In this document: positions 17,386 to 27,128 of the stretch, piece by piece | Layout of the letters: each line of letters begins with the position of its first letter | Position numbering within the stretch: the stretch's first letter is position 1 | Origin: UBA11222 sp049323435 | GTDB taxonomy: Bacteria; Pseudomonadota; Alphaproteobacteria; UBA11222 | NCBI GenBank assembly: GCA_049323435.1 | Contig: JBMOMX010000020.1 | Coordinates: 62,001-126,000, forward strand | Length of the DNA: 64,000 nt | Direction of reading: 5' to 3' | The notes under the pieces: generated by a model | The model's database searches: none | Told to the model about the DNA's origin: nothing | The model's input: the letters and a program-made list of their open reading frames with translations, nothing else | Made by a program: the position numbers and the translations under genes

Positions 17386-18408
17386 ATGGGCTATAAAGTA
17401 GCGGTTGTAGGCGCCACCGGCATGGTGGGGCGTGAAATGCTGAATATCCTGGCGGAACGCCAGTTTCCCGCCTCCGAGGTGGTGGCGCTGGCGTCCCGGC
17501 GCAGCATTGGCAAGGAAGTCAGCTATGGCTCCCGTACGCTGAAAACCCAGGCGCTGGAAAATTTCGATTTCAAGGGCACGGACATTGCGCTGTTTTCCGC
17601 GGGAGGTTCCGTGTCGGCGGAATGGGCCCCCAAAGTGGTGGCGGCGGGCGCGGTGGTGATTGATAATTCCAGCCATTTCCGGATGCATTCCGACGTGCCG
17701 CTGATTGTGCCCGAGGTCAATGCGGCGGCGCTGTCCGGATATACCAAGCGCGGCATTATCGCCAATCCGAACTGTTCCACCGCGCAACTGGTGGTGGCGC
17801 TGAAGCCGCTGCATGATGTGGCGAAAATCAGGCGCGTGGTGGTGTCCACCTATCAATCGGTGTCGGGCGCCGGTAATCAGGGGGCGGATGAACTGTTTCA
17901 TCAGACCCGCGCCGTATTTGTGTCCGATCCGATCGAAAAAAAGAAATTCACCAAACAGATCGCGTTCAACCTGATCCCCCATATCGACAGCTTTATGGAA
18001 GATGGGTACACGAAAGAAGAATGGAAGATGATGGCCGAGACCAAGAAAATGCTCGATCCCGCCATTAGTCTGACGGCTACCTGTGTAAGGGTGCCGGTAT
18101 TTGTCGGCCATTCCGAAGCGGTGAATATCGAATTTGAACGCCCGATCAGCGCGGATGAAGCGCGCGATATTCTGCGCGAGGCGCCCGGCTGCATGGTGAT
18201 CGACAAGCGCGAAGATGGCGGCTATATCACCCCCGTGGAATGTGTTGGCGAATTCGCCACCTATATTTCGCGCATCCGCGAAGACGCAACGGTGGAAAAC
18301 GGCCTCAATATGTGGGTGGTGTCGGACAATCTGCGCAAGGGCGCGGCGCTCAACGCCGTGCAGATTGCGGAAATTCTGATCGCCCGGTATCTGAAAAGCG
18401 CGGCGTAA
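17386..18408 (+). CDS. asd: Aspartate-semialdehyde dehydrogenase
   Basis: A 340-residue NADPH-dependent enzyme that makes aspartate semialdehyde for lysine/diaminopimelate, threonine and methionine synthesis. The Rossmann start KVAVVGATGMVGREML is followed by FSAGGSVSAEWAPKV, IDNSSHFRMHSDVPLIVPEVN, the active-site Cys in NPNCSTAQLV, STYQSVSGAG, and the His-containing VRVPVFVGHSEAVNIEFE. It lies 52 bases after leuB and may share the transcript. Confidence 0.97.
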   Translation: MGYKVAVVGATGMVGREMLNILAERQFPASEVVALASRRSIGKEVSYGSRTLKTQALENFDFKGTDIALFSAGGSVSAEWAPKVVAAGAVVIDNSSHFRMHSDVPLIVPEVNAAALSGYTKRGIIANPNCSTAQLVVALKPLHDVAKIRRVVVSTYQSVSGAGNQGADELFHQTRAVFVSDPIEKKKFTKQIAFNLIPHIDSFMEDGYTKEEWKMMAETKKMLDPAISLTATCVRVPVFVGHSEAVNIEFERPISADEARDILREAPGCMVIDKREDGGYITPVECVGEFATYISRIREDATVENGLNMWVVSDNLRKGAALNAVQIAEILIARYLKSAA

Positions 18409-18435
18409 CAGGCAGCGCGGAAGGAATCAAAAATT

Positions 18436-18660
18436 ATGGCACGCGGTACAGAACGCGATATTGATAAAAACTATCCGCTGCCGGATTTTATCGCCAAGCT
18501 GCGCCGCCTTGCAGACGCGCTTGAAACCGGCGAAAAATTCGAAATCCAGATCGCGGGCAAGCGCATTTATGTGCCTGTCCGCGCCGTCTTTTCCATCGAG
18601 CATGAAAAAAGCGGCGGCGAAGAAGAGATCGAGTTTCAGATCAAATGGTCTGACACATAA
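18436..18660 (+). CDS. Amphi-Trp domain protein
   Basis: A 74-residue protein with the amphi-Trp family pattern: LPDFIAKLRRLADALETGEKFEIQIAGKRIYVPVRAVFSIEHEKSGGEEEIEFQIKW. It has an amphipathic helix, a beta-hairpin and a terminal Ile-Lys-Trp. The function of the family is unknown. It sits 27 bases after asd, so it could be cotranscribed. Confidence 0.8.
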   Translation: MARGTERDIDKNYPLPDFIAKLRRLADALETGEKFEIQIAGKRIYVPVRAVFSIEHEKSGGEEEIEFQIKWSDT

Positions 18661-18663
18661 GCA

Positions 18664-18725
18664 TTAGCGCGGCAGCAGCGGCTCGCCCATCAGATATTCA
18701 TCCACGGCGCGCGCCGCCTGGCGGC
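18664..18725 (-). pseudogene. Remnant of a gltD 3' end
   Basis: Sixty-two bases that align, by eye with about 53 identities, to the 3' end of the intact gltD at 21063-21124. Translated on the minus strand they give RQAARAVDEYLMGEPLLPR and a stop, against RQAARAVDEYLMGESLLPR in GltD. No gene body remains. It lies on the opposite side of the ammonium-sensor kinase gene from gltD, so it marks a junction of insertion or duplication. Confidence 0.85.
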
Positions 18726-18839
18726 ATTTAACGCTTTATAAACCACATATAGTTACAAATATTACGGCTTTTCCGTGCTGGACAGAGTGACTGGCTGCAT
18801 GGGGCGGCGGTTTTGTTGCGTTTTGCGGTGGGGTTTGTA

Positions 18840-21002
18840 ATGGGCAATGCATTTGGTTCGAATGAGCTTTGGGTCATTGTCAGCACCATTTTGGTTATTT
18901 CCATGCAGGCGGGCTTCTGCTGCCTTGAAAGCGGTTTAGTCCGGGCCAAGAACTCCATCAATGTCGCCATCAAGAATGTCATAGATTTTTGTGTCGCCAG
19001 CCTGCTGTTCTGGATGTTTGGCTTTGGCCTGATGTTCGGTCTCTCGGCAGGGGGCTGGGTCGGGGTTACAGACTTCCTGGTTGATCCGATGGCGGCGAAT
19101 GGTTCAGATACCCTGAACCCGGCGATATTTTTCTTTTTCCAACTGGCGTTTTGCGGCACTGCGGTGACGATTGTTTCCGGGGCCGTCGCTGAGCGCATGA
19201 AATTCAGTGGCTATCTGATTACTTCCGTGCTTGTTTCCGGGCTGGTCTATCCGGTATTCGGGCATTGGGCATGGGGCGGCGCGCTTAATCCCGATACGCC
19301 GGGCTGGCTGCAGGGCATCGGTTTTGTTGATTTTGCCGGATCGACCGTCGTCCACTCCATTGGTGGCTGGATATCGCTGGCTGCGGTTCTGGTGCTTGGC
19401 CCGCGCCTTGGCCGCTTTGGACCCCAGGGCCGCCCGATTGAAGGGCACGATGTGCCGCTGGCGGCGCTGGGGCTGTTTCTGTTGTGGATCGGATGGTTTG
19501 GTTTCAATGGCGGCAGTGTGCTGGCCCTGAACTGGATGGTTCCGCATATTCTGGTCAACACGCTGCTGGCGGCTGCGGCCGGCGGCATAACCACACTTGC
19601 TATTAGCTGGCATCTCAAGTCGATGCCGGATGCGATCCAGATGATGTGCGGCATCCTGGCGGGACTGGTTGCCATTACGGCGGGCTGCCACGCGGTGTCC
19701 GCTGCTGAATCCGTCATTATCGGCGGAATTGGCGGCGTTGTTTATCTTGCCGTGTCGAACCTGCTGATACGCCTGCAGATCGATGATGCGGTGGATGCGG
19801 TGCCGGTGCATCTCGCTGCCGGCGTCTGGGGAACGATTGCTGTCGCTTTGTTCGGCGACCCGGAAATTCTGAATACGGGCTTGACCTTCTGGGGGCAGCT
19901 ACAGGCGCAATTGGCGGGCGTTGCGATGGCCGGGCTTTTTGCCTTCGGGCTTGGCTATATTGCCCTGAAGGGTGCAAATTCCTTCACAAAATTACGGGTG
20001 AGCAATGCAGACGAACGGCGTGGTCTCAATATTGCCGAACATGGTGCGGGCAGTGCATTATTGCAGGTGCTGGACACCATGGAACAGCAGCGCCAGACAG
20101 GCGATTTTTCCCGCTCGGTGCCGGTGGAGCCAAATACCGAAGGCGGCGAAATCGCCAAACATTATAATGGCGTGCTAAAGCGGTTTCGTGCAGAAGTCGC
20201 CTCGCGTGAGCGGGCGTTGATCAATTTGCGCCAGGCAAAACAGGAAGCTGAATTCGCCAATGCGTCCAAGTCCCAGTTCCTGGCGAATATGAGCCATGAA
20301 TTGCGTACACCGCTCAATGCCATTATCGGATTCTCGGAAATCATGAATGAAGGGATGTTTGGCGCGCTGGAAAACGATCAGTATAAAGAATATGTGAATG
20401 ATATTCACAATTCCGGACAGCATCTTCTTGGAATTATCAACGACATTCTCGACTTGTCCAAGATAGACGCAAACAAGCGGGATCTGGAAGATTCCGAAGT
20501 CAATCTGCAAGAAAGCATAGAAGGCACCTTGCGGATGGTGCGCACAAAGGCGCAGGACGCAGGCATTTCGCTGACCTGTCATATTCCCCAGGATATTCCC
20601 GATATCCTTGGCGACCGGAAGGCCGTTCGCCAAATACTTATCAATTTGGTCTCAAATGCGCTCAAATTTACCCCTGCAGGCGGCAGCGTTAGCGTAACCG
20701 CACAAATTGAGGCAGACGGACGAATTGCAGTTAGTGTCGCCGACACCGGAATTGGAATTGCCAAGGAAAATATTTCCAGGGTGCTTGAGCCGTTCAATCA
20801 GGTCACGGCGGACAACACCAGCATTGCCTACACGTCCGAGGGCACGGGCCTTGGCCTGCCACTCGTCGTCGCGTTAACGCGGCTGCATGGCGGAACATTT
20901 GTTCTTGATAGCGAGTTGGACAAGGGCACAAATGCAACCGTGCGCTTTCCCGCCGCGCGCGTTTTGCGCAACAATGAAAATGCTGTTGCCGCCGTTGCCT
21001 AG
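18840..21002 (+). CDS. Ammonium transporter domain fused to a sensor histidine kinase (Amt-HK)
   Basis: About 720 residues. Residues about 5-390 are a complete Amt/Mep/Rh channel domain with some 11 membrane helices. They contain FFFFQLAFCGTAVTIVSGAVAERM and both pore histidines: one in FAGSTVVHSIGGW (about 171) and one in VPVHLAAGVWG (about 323). After a HAMP-like, coiled linker (residues about 395-475) comes a histidine kinase core: H-box ANMSHELRTPLNAIIGFSE with His near 486, N-box INLVSNALKFTPAGG, G1 VADTGIGI and G2 SEGTGLGLPLV. There is no receiver domain and no response-regulator gene nearby. Likely role: sensing external ammonium, next to the glutamate synthase genes (inference). ATG 18840 is preferred over TTG 18813 because GGTGGGG precedes it. 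Confidence 0.93.
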   Translation: MGNAFGSNELWVIVSTILVISMQAGFCCLESGLVRAKNSINVAIKNVIDFCVASLLFWMFGFGLMFGLSAGGWVGVTDFLVDPMAANGSDTLNPAIFFFFQLAFCGTAVTIVSGAVAERMKFSGYLITSVLVSGLVYPVFGHWAWGGALNPDTPGWLQGIGFVDFAGSTVVHSIGGWISLAAVLVLGPRLGRFGPQGRPIEGHDVPLAALGLFLLWIGWFGFNGGSVLALNWMVPHILVNTLLAAAAGGITTLAISWHLKSMPDAIQMMCGILAGLVAITAGCHAVSAAESVIIGGIGGVVYLAVSNLLIRLQIDDAVDAVPVHLAAGVWGTIAVALFGDPEILNTGLTFWGQLQAQLAGVAMAGLFAFGLGYIALKGANSFTKLRVSNADERRGLNIAEHGAGSALLQVLDTMEQQRQTGDFSRSVPVEPNTEGGEIAKHYNGVLKRFRAEVASRERALINLRQAKQEAEFANASKSQFLANMSHELRTPLNAIIGFSEIMNEGMFGALENDQYKEYVNDIHNSGQHLLGIINDILDLSKIDANKRDLEDSEVNLQESIEGTLRMVRTKAQDAGISLTCHIPQDIPDILGDRKAVRQILINLVSNALKFTPAGGSVSVTAQIEADGRIAVSVADTGIGIAKENISRVLEPFNQVTADNTSIAYTSEGTGLGLPLVVALTRLHGGTFVLDSELDKGTNATVRFPAARVLRNNENAVAAVA

Positions 21003-21017
21003 ACTCTATTTTACGGA

Positions 21018-21050
21018 TCAGATGGATTAGCCGGAGGCGATTCCATCTGA
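21018..21050. terminator. Stem-loop between convergent Amt-HK and gltD genes
   Basis: A perfect 9-bp inverted repeat TCAGATGGA / TCCATCTGA (21018-21026 and 21042-21050) with a 15-base loop lies in the 60-base gap between two convergent genes. No strong T-tract follows on either strand, so a bidirectional terminator is only a possibility. Confidence 0.4.
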
Positions 21051-21062
21051 CCGGAATAGTGT

Positions 21063-22481
21063 CTATCGCGGCAACAGGCTTTCACCCATCAGATATTCGT
21101 CCACGGCGCGCGCCGCCTGGCGGCCTTCGCGGATCGCCCACACGACCAGCGACTGGCCGCGGCGCATGTCGCCTGCGGAAAATAATTTGTCAATGGAAGT
21201 CTTGTAATTGATCATGCTGGCTTTCACATTGCCGCGCGGGTCCAGCGCCACGCCAAGTTCCTTCAGCATGCCGTCATGCACCGGATGCATGAAGCCCATG
21301 GCCAGCAAAACCAGATCGGCGGGCAGTGAAAACTCCGTATCCGGAATTTCTTTCAGCTTTTCATCCAGCCGGATGCAATCAATCTGCGTCACCTTGCCGT
21401 CCTTGCCGGTGATTTTTTTGGTTGCGACACTCCAGTCGCGCGTGCAGCCTTCGGCCTGACTGCTTGAGGTGCGCATCTTGTTGGGCCAGTTGGGCCATGT
21501 CACCGGCTTGTTTTCCTTTACGGGCGGCTTCGGCATGATTTCGAGCTGGGTAACGGATGCAGCGCCCTGACGCAGCGACGTGCCGATACAGTCGGATCCG
21601 GTATCGCCGCCGCCAATCACGATGACATTTTTGCCTTTGGCGCTGATTTCCGGCAGCGGCCATACCGCCTCACGCCCCACGCGGCGGTTTTGCTGCGGCA
21701 GGAAATGCATGGCGTAATGCACGCCGTCCAGTTCACGTCCCGGCACTTCCAGATTGCGCGCAAATTCCGCTCCGCCGGTCAGCACCACGGCGTCATAGTC
21801 TTTCAGCAATTGCCGGGCGGGCACATCGACGCCCACTTCGGTATTATGACGGAAGGTTACGCCCTCGGCCTGCATCTGCGAAATACGCCGGTCGATCAGA
21901 TGTTTTTCCATCTTGAAATCGGGAATGCCATAGCGCAGCAATCCGCCAATACGGGCATTCTTCTCGAACAGGGTCACATCATGTCCTGCGCGCGCCAGTT
22001 GCTGCGCACACGCCATGCCGGCGGGGCCGGAACCGACCACCGCCACGCGCTTGCCCGTGCGCCGTTCTGGAATTTCCGGCACGATCCAGCCTTCTTCCCA
22101 GCCCTTGTCGATAATGGCGCATTCAATGCTTTTGATTGCAACCGGCGCGTCGTCAATGTTCAGCGTGCACGACGCCTCGCAGGGCGCGGGGCAGATGCGG
22201 CCGGTAAATTCCGGAAAATTATTGGTGGAATGCAACACTTCCAGCGCCTCGCGCCAGCGCTGGCGATAGACCAGATCATTCCAGTCCGGAATGATATTGT
22301 TCACCGGGCAGCCATTGTGACAATAAGGAATGCCGCAATCCATACAGCGCGCCCCCTGGCGCACCAGTTCGGGCTCATCAAGCGGAATGACAAATTCCCT
22401 GAAATCTTTCAGCCGTTCCTCAACCGCCTTGTAGGGGCGCTCCTGCCGTTCGAATTCCTTGAAGCCGGTGACTTTACCCAT
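21063..22481 (-). CDS. gltD: Glutamate synthase (NADPH) small subunit
   Basis: A 472-residue subunit that takes electrons from NADPH through FAD and 4Fe-4S clusters to GltB. The N-terminal cysteine clusters are visible: CMDCGIPYCHNGCPVNN, and CPAPCEASC further on. So are the FAD motif VVGSGPAGMACAQQLARAGHDVTLFEK and the NADPH motif VIGGGDTGSDCIGTS. The GD-FAD C-terminal motif is LFSAGDMRRGQSLVVWAIREGRQAARAV. It follows gltB by 27 bases in the same operon. Confidence 0.97.
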   Translation of the reverse strand: MGKVTGFKEFERQERPYKAVEERLKDFREFVIPLDEPELVRQGARCMDCGIPYCHNGCPVNNIIPDWNDLVYRQRWREALEVLHSTNNFPEFTGRICPAPCEASCTLNIDDAPVAIKSIECAIIDKGWEEGWIVPEIPERRTGKRVAVVGSGPAGMACAQQLARAGHDVTLFEKNARIGGLLRYGIPDFKMEKHLIDRRISQMQAEGVTFRHNTEVGVDVPARQLLKDYDAVVLTGGAEFARNLEVPGRELDGVHYAMHFLPQQNRRVGREAVWPLPEISAKGKNVIVIGGGDTGSDCIGTSLRQGAASVTQLEIMPKPPVKENKPVTWPNWPNKMRTSSSQAEGCTRDWSVATKKITGKDGKVTQIDCIRLDEKLKEIPDTEFSLPADLVLLAMGFMHPVHDGMLKELGVALDPRGNVKASMINYKTSIDKLFSAGDMRRGQSLVVWAIREGRQAARAVDEYLMGESLLPR

Positions 22482-22508
22482 GCGAAATATCCATCATTTC
22501 AAATTCAA

Positions 22509-25500
22509 CTAACCCACAAGCCGCAGATTGGGCTTTTCCCCCATCGCTTCCTTTTGCAGGTCCAGCAAGGCGCGGCGGTAATCATATGGCACGATCTTGA
22601 CAAATTTGCCGCGATAGGCCGCCCAGTTGGCCAGAATATTCTGCGCCACGCTGCTCCCGGTGGCGCTGGCATGGGCTTGCAGCATCATCTGAATGCGCGC
22701 CGTGTCATGGCGCAGCGGGTCGGCCAGGATCGCGGCTTTATCCACTGTCTCACCGGCAGGGTCATCAATGCCGGACAGTTCCACCAGCTGCGTGTTGCAA
22801 CGCTGATCGAACAACCCGTCTTCATCCAGCACATAGGCGATGCCGCCGCTCATGCCGGCCGCAAAATTGCGCCCGGTCTGCCCGATAACCAGCACCACGC
22901 CGCCGGTCATATATTCACAGCAATGATCGCCCGCGCCTTCGACCACGGCATGCGCGCCGGAATTGCGCACGGCAAAGCGTTCGCCCGCCACGCCGCGGAA
23001 ATAGCATTCACCGCTGATCGCGCCATACAGAACCGTATTGCCGACAATGATGCTGCGCTCCGGCACGATTGCGCTTTCGCGTGCGGGGTAGACGATCAAA
23101 CGCCCGCCCGACAGGCCCTTGCCGACATAGTCATTGGCCTGGCCCTCAAGCAACAGCGTCACGCCCTTTGCCGCAAATGCGCCAAAGCTTTGTCCCGCAG
23201 TGCCCTTCAGGTTGATCGTAATAGTGTCATCGGGCAAACCGGCATGGCCGTGCAGACCGGCAATCCGGCCGGACAGCATCGCGCCGGTGGTGCGGTTCGT
23301 ATTGTTAATGGGCAGTGTAATCGTGACGGGCGCGCCTTCAACCAGCGCGGGCGCGCACATCTCGATCAGCTTGCGGTCCATCACATTTTCCAGATTGTGA
23401 TTTTGCCGCTCGCAATGATGAATGGCTACGCCCGGCACGGCTGGCGGGTGGTGAAATAGCTTGGAAAAATCCAGCCCCTGCGCCTTCCAGTGCGTGATTG
23501 CCTTATCCTTGCGCAGCAGATCGCTGCGCCCGATCATTTCATTGAAGGTGCGGAAACCGAGGCTCGCCATCAGGGTACGGACTTCTTCCGCGACAAAGAA
23601 GAAATAATTGATCACATGCTCCGGCTGGCCGGTGAACCGCTTGCGCAGCTCCGGGTCCTGCGTCGCTACGCCGACGGGACAGGTGTTCAGATGGCATTTG
23701 CGCATCATGATACAGCCGCTGGCGATCAGCGGCGCGGTCGCAAAGCCAAATTCATCGGCACCCAAAAGCGCACCGATCACCACATCGCGCCCGGTGCGGA
23801 TGCCGCCATCGACCTGCACGGCAATGCGCCCGCGCAAACGGTTCAGCACCAGTGTCTGATGGGTTTCCGCAAGGCCGATTTCCCACGGGCTGCCCGCATG
23901 TTTGAGCGAGGTCAGCGGGCTGGCGCCGGTGCCGCCCTCGAAACCGGAAATCGTCACATGATCTGCGCGCGCCTTGGAGACGCCCGCTGCAACCGTGCCG
24001 ACGCCTACTTCCGACACCAGCTTGACGCTGACCAGCGCATCCGGATTAACGTTTTTCAGATCGTAAATAAGCTGCGCCAGATCTTCGATGGAATAGATGT
24101 CATGATGCGGCGGCGGTGAAATCAGACCCACGCCCGGCGTGGAATGGCGCACCTTGCCGATGATTTTATCGACCTTATGGCCGGGCAATTGCCCGCCTTC
24201 GCCGGGCTTTGCGCCCTGCGCCATCTTGATCTGCATCATGTCGGAATTGACCAGATATTCAGTGGTCACGCCAAAGCGGCCGCTGGCTACCTGCTTGATC
24301 GCCGAGCGCATGCTGTCGCCATTGGGCAGCGGCACATAGCGGTCCGGCTCTTCGCCGCCTTCGCCGGTGTTGGAGCGCCCGCCGATACGGTTCATGGCGA
24401 TAGCCAGATTGGTATGCGCCTCACGGCTGATCGAGCCATAAGACATGGCGCCGGTGGCAAAGCGTTTAACGATTGCCGCCGCCGGTTCGACTTCCTCTAT
24501 CGGCACAGGTTGCGCCGCTAGCTGAATTTCAAACATCCCGCGCGGGGTCAGTAATTGCTCGTTCTGATCGTTGATCAGCCTTGCAAAGGAATCATAATCG
24601 GCCTGCACGCCGGCCCGTACGGCATGCTGTAAATGGCTGACGGTTTCCGGGGTCCAGGCGTGATGTTCGCCCCTGATCCGGTAGGCATAATCGCCCCCCA
24701 CATCCAGCGCATTGCGGTAAAGCGGGGCATCACTATAGGCCAGCGTGTGGCGCGCCACGGTTTCCTTGGCGATGACATTGATGCCGACGCCTTCAATGGC
24801 GGTGTTGGTGCGCGTGAAATATTTTTCCACAAATGCGGTGGAAAGGCCGACCGCATCAAATATCTGCGCGCCGCAATAGGACTGATAGGTCGAAATGCCC
24901 ATCTTGGACATGACTTTGAGAATGCCCTTGCAGATTGCCTTGATATAATAGCTATGGGCTTTCTTTTCTGCCTCGCCGTCAAATCCGATACCCTGCATTT
25001 CCGAAATAGTCTGCAAGGCCAGATAGGGATTGATGGCCTGCGCACCATAGCCCGCCAGGGTGCAGAAGTGATGCACTTCGCGCGGTTCGCCCGATTCCAC
25101 TACAATGCCGACCGAGGTACGCAGCCCTGCGCGGATCAGATGATGATGTACTGCCGCGCAGGCCAGAAGGGCCGGGATCGGAATATTGTCCTGATCCACC
25201 TTGCGGTCCGACAGGATGATGATATTTTCGCCCCGCAAAACGGCGGCTTCCGCATTGGCGCAAAGCCGGTTCAGCGCAGGACCCATGCCTTCAGCCCCGG
25301 TGCTGGCCGCAAAGGTGGTGTCCAGCGTGGCCGAACGGAAATCATTTTCCTCCACATCGCCAATGTGCCGGATTTTCTCCAGATCCTCATTGGTCAGGAT
25401 GGGATGGCGCACTTCCAGCCGGCGATGCGTTCCGCCGGAATCCAGGTCCAGCAGATTGGGTAATGGCCCGATCATCGACACCAGCGACATCACCAGTTCC

Positions 25501-27128
25501 TCGCGGATCGGGTCAATCGGCGGATTGGTAACCTGGGCGAATAATTGCTTGAAATAGGTATAAAGCAGCTTGGGCTTCGACGATAATGGCGATATCGGCG
25601 TGTCGGTGCCCATCGAACCAACGGCTTCCTCGCCTGTCTCCGCCATGGGCGACATCAGGAATTTCAGATCTTCCTGGGTATAACCGAATACCTGTTGGCG
25701 GTTCAGCAGCGTGTCGCGGTTGGGCCGCATGGCGGCATATTCCGCCGGCAGGTCTTCCAGACGGCACTGGGTTTGATCCAGCCAGTCCTGATAGGGATGC
25801 CGGCTGGCCAGCGTTTCCTTGATTTCCGCATCGGAAATAATCCGGCCCTGTTCCAGATCAATCAGCAGCATCTTGCCGGGTTGCAAACGCCATTTTTCAA
25901 TAATGTCTTCTTCGGGAACCGGCAGCACGCCCATTTCCGACGCCATCACCACCAGATCATCTTTGGTGACGAAATAGCGCGCGGGCCGCAAACCGTTACG
26001 GTCCAGCGTTGCGCCGATCTGGCGGCCATCGGTAAAGGCCATCGCGGCAGGGCCGTCCCACGGCTCCATCAGGGCGGCGTGATATTCATAAAAGGCGCGG
26101 CGCTTGTCATCCATCAGAGGGTTGCCGGCCCAGGCTTCGGGGATCAGCATCATCATGGCATGCGCCAGCGAATAGCCGCCAGCCACCAGCAGTTCCAGCG
26201 CATTGTCGAAACATGCGCTATCGGACTGGTTTTCCGGGATCAGCGGCCACAGCTTGTCCAGATCATCGCCCAGCAGCGTGGAACGCATGGTGTGACGGCG
26301 CGCCGCCATCCAGTTGATATTGCCGCGCAGCGTGTTGATTTCGCCATTATGGCAGACCATGCGGAAGGGCTGCGACAGTGACCAGGTCGGGAATGTATTG
26401 GTCGAGAAACGCTGATGGATCAGCGCCATGCCCGAAACCATGCGTTCATCACGCAGATCCAGGTAATATTCCCCCACCTGTTCGGCCAGCAGCATGCCCT
26501 TATAGAGCAAAGTGCGGCTGGAAAATGACGGCACATAGAAATAACGCGCCAGATTGCCGCCCAACTCATCGGCCGCAATGCGGCACTGCTTGCGGATAAC
26601 CATCAGCTTGCGCTCAAACGCATCCTGATCAGCGCAATTCCCGCCGCGCCCGATAAATATCTGGCAGCTTTTGGGTTCCGTCGGCTTGACGGATTCGCCA
26701 AGACCGGCATTGTTGACCGGCACATCGCGCCAGCCCAGCACCAGTTGCCCCTCAGCCAGAATGCATTTCTCGATCAGCGCCTTGCTGGCCGCAAGCTCCG
26801 CCGGACTGGGCGACAGGAACATGAAACCCACGGCATATTCACCCTCGGCCGGCAGGGTAACGCCCAGTGCAGCAGCTTCTGCGCGCATGAAAGCATCCGG
26901 CATCTGGATCAGAATGCCCGCGCCATCACCCGCCAGCGGGTCCGCCCCGACAGCGCCGCGATGGGTCAGATTGCGCAGGATTTCCAGGCCCTGACTGATG
27001 ATTTTGTGGCTTTTCTTGTTCTTGATATTGGCCACAAAGCCAATGCCACAGGCATCATGCTCATTGCGGGGATCATACATCCCCTGCGCTTCCGGCAACC
27101 CAATCAGCTGCGATGGTGTCTTGTTCAT
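22509..27128 (-). CDS. gltB: Glutamate synthase (NADPH) large subunit
   Basis: About 1539 residues. The enzyme transfers the amide of glutamine to 2-oxoglutarate, giving two glutamates. The class II amidotransferase nucleophile Cys is in NEHDACGIGFVANI; in relatives the short propeptide ahead of it is removed. The FMN-binding synthase domain is recognisable (SISREAHTNLAIAMNRIGGRSNTGEGGE; GEGGQLPGHKVDKIIGKVRHSTPGVGLISPPPHHDIYSIEDLAQLI). The 3Fe-4S cysteines are in CIMMRKCHLNTCPVGVATQ. A GXGXG beta-helix domain ends the protein (GHAGLPDDTITINLKGTAGQSFG, GGVVLVIGQTGRNFAAGMSGG). ATG 27128 is preferred over TTG 27143. Confidence 0.97.
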   Translation of the reverse strand: MNKTPSQLIGLPEAQGMYDPRNEHDACGIGFVANIKNKKSHKIISQGLEILRNLTHRGAVGADPLAGDGAGILIQMPDAFMRAEAAALGVTLPAEGEYAVGFMFLSPSPAELAASKALIEKCILAEGQLVLGWRDVPVNNAGLGESVKPTEPKSCQIFIGRGGNCADQDAFERKLMVIRKQCRIAADELGGNLARYFYVPSFSSRTLLYKGMLLAEQVGEYYLDLRDERMVSGMALIHQRFSTNTFPTWSLSQPFRMVCHNGEINTLRGNINWMAARRHTMRSTLLGDDLDKLWPLIPENQSDSACFDNALELLVAGGYSLAHAMMMLIPEAWAGNPLMDDKRRAFYEYHAALMEPWDGPAAMAFTDGRQIGATLDRNGLRPARYFVTKDDLVVMASEMGVLPVPEEDIIEKWRLQPGKMLLIDLEQGRIISDAEIKETLASRHPYQDWLDQTQCRLEDLPAEYAAMRPNRDTLLNRQQVFGYTQEDLKFLMSPMAETGEEAVGSMGTDTPISPLSSKPKLLYTYFKQLFAQVTNPPIDPIREELVMSLVSMIGPLPNLLDLDSGGTHRRLEVRHPILTNEDLEKIRHIGDVEENDFRSATLDTTFAASTGAEGMGPALNRLCANAEAAVLRGENIIILSDRKVDQDNIPIPALLACAAVHHHLIRAGLRTSVGIVVESGEPREVHHFCTLAGYGAQAINPYLALQTISEMQGIGFDGEAEKKAHSYYIKAICKGILKVMSKMGISTYQSYCGAQIFDAVGLSTAFVEKYFTRTNTAIEGVGINVIAKETVARHTLAYSDAPLYRNALDVGGDYAYRIRGEHHAWTPETVSHLQHAVRAGVQADYDSFARLINDQNEQLLTPRGMFEIQLAAQPVPIEEVEPAAAIVKRFATGAMSYGSISREAHTNLAIAMNRIGGRSNTGEGGEEPDRYVPLPNGDSMRSAIKQVASGRFGVTTEYLVNSDMMQIKMAQGAKPGEGGQLPGHKVDKIIGKVRHSTPGVGLISPPPHHDIYSIEDLAQLIYDLKNVNPDALVSVKLVSEVGVGTVAAGVSKARADHVTISGFEGGTGASPLTSLKHAGSPWEIGLAETHQTLVLNRLRGRIAVQVDGGIRTGRDVVIGALLGADEFGFATAPLIASGCIMMRKCHLNTCPVGVATQDPELRKRFTGQPEHVINYFFFVAEEVRTLMASLGFRTFNEMIGRSDLLRKDKAITHWKAQGLDFSKLFHHPPAVPGVAIHHCERQNHNLENVMDRKLIEMCAPALVEGAPVTITLPINNTNRTTGAMLSGRIAGLHGHAGLPDDTITINLKGTAGQSFGAFAAKGVTLLLEGQANDYVGKGLSGGRLIVYPARESAIVPERSIIVGNTVLYGAISGECYFRGVAGERFAVRNSGAHAVVEGAGDHCCEYMTGGVVLVIGQTGRNFAAGMSGGIAYVLDEDGLFDQRCNTQLVELSGIDDPAGETVDKAAILADPLRHDTARIQMMLQAHASATGSSVAQNILANWAAYRGKFVKIVPYDYRRALLDLQKEAMGEKPNLRLVG

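Noticed and set aside
21018..21050. Firm intrinsic terminator between Amt-HK and gltD
   Set aside because: The stem is perfect but there is no T-tract on either strand, so it is listed only as a possibility.
21690..23459. Plus-strand frame of 589 codons over gltD/gltB
   Set aside because: It spans two minus-strand genes and their spacer and has no recognisable domain; it is a product of GC-rich codon periodicity.
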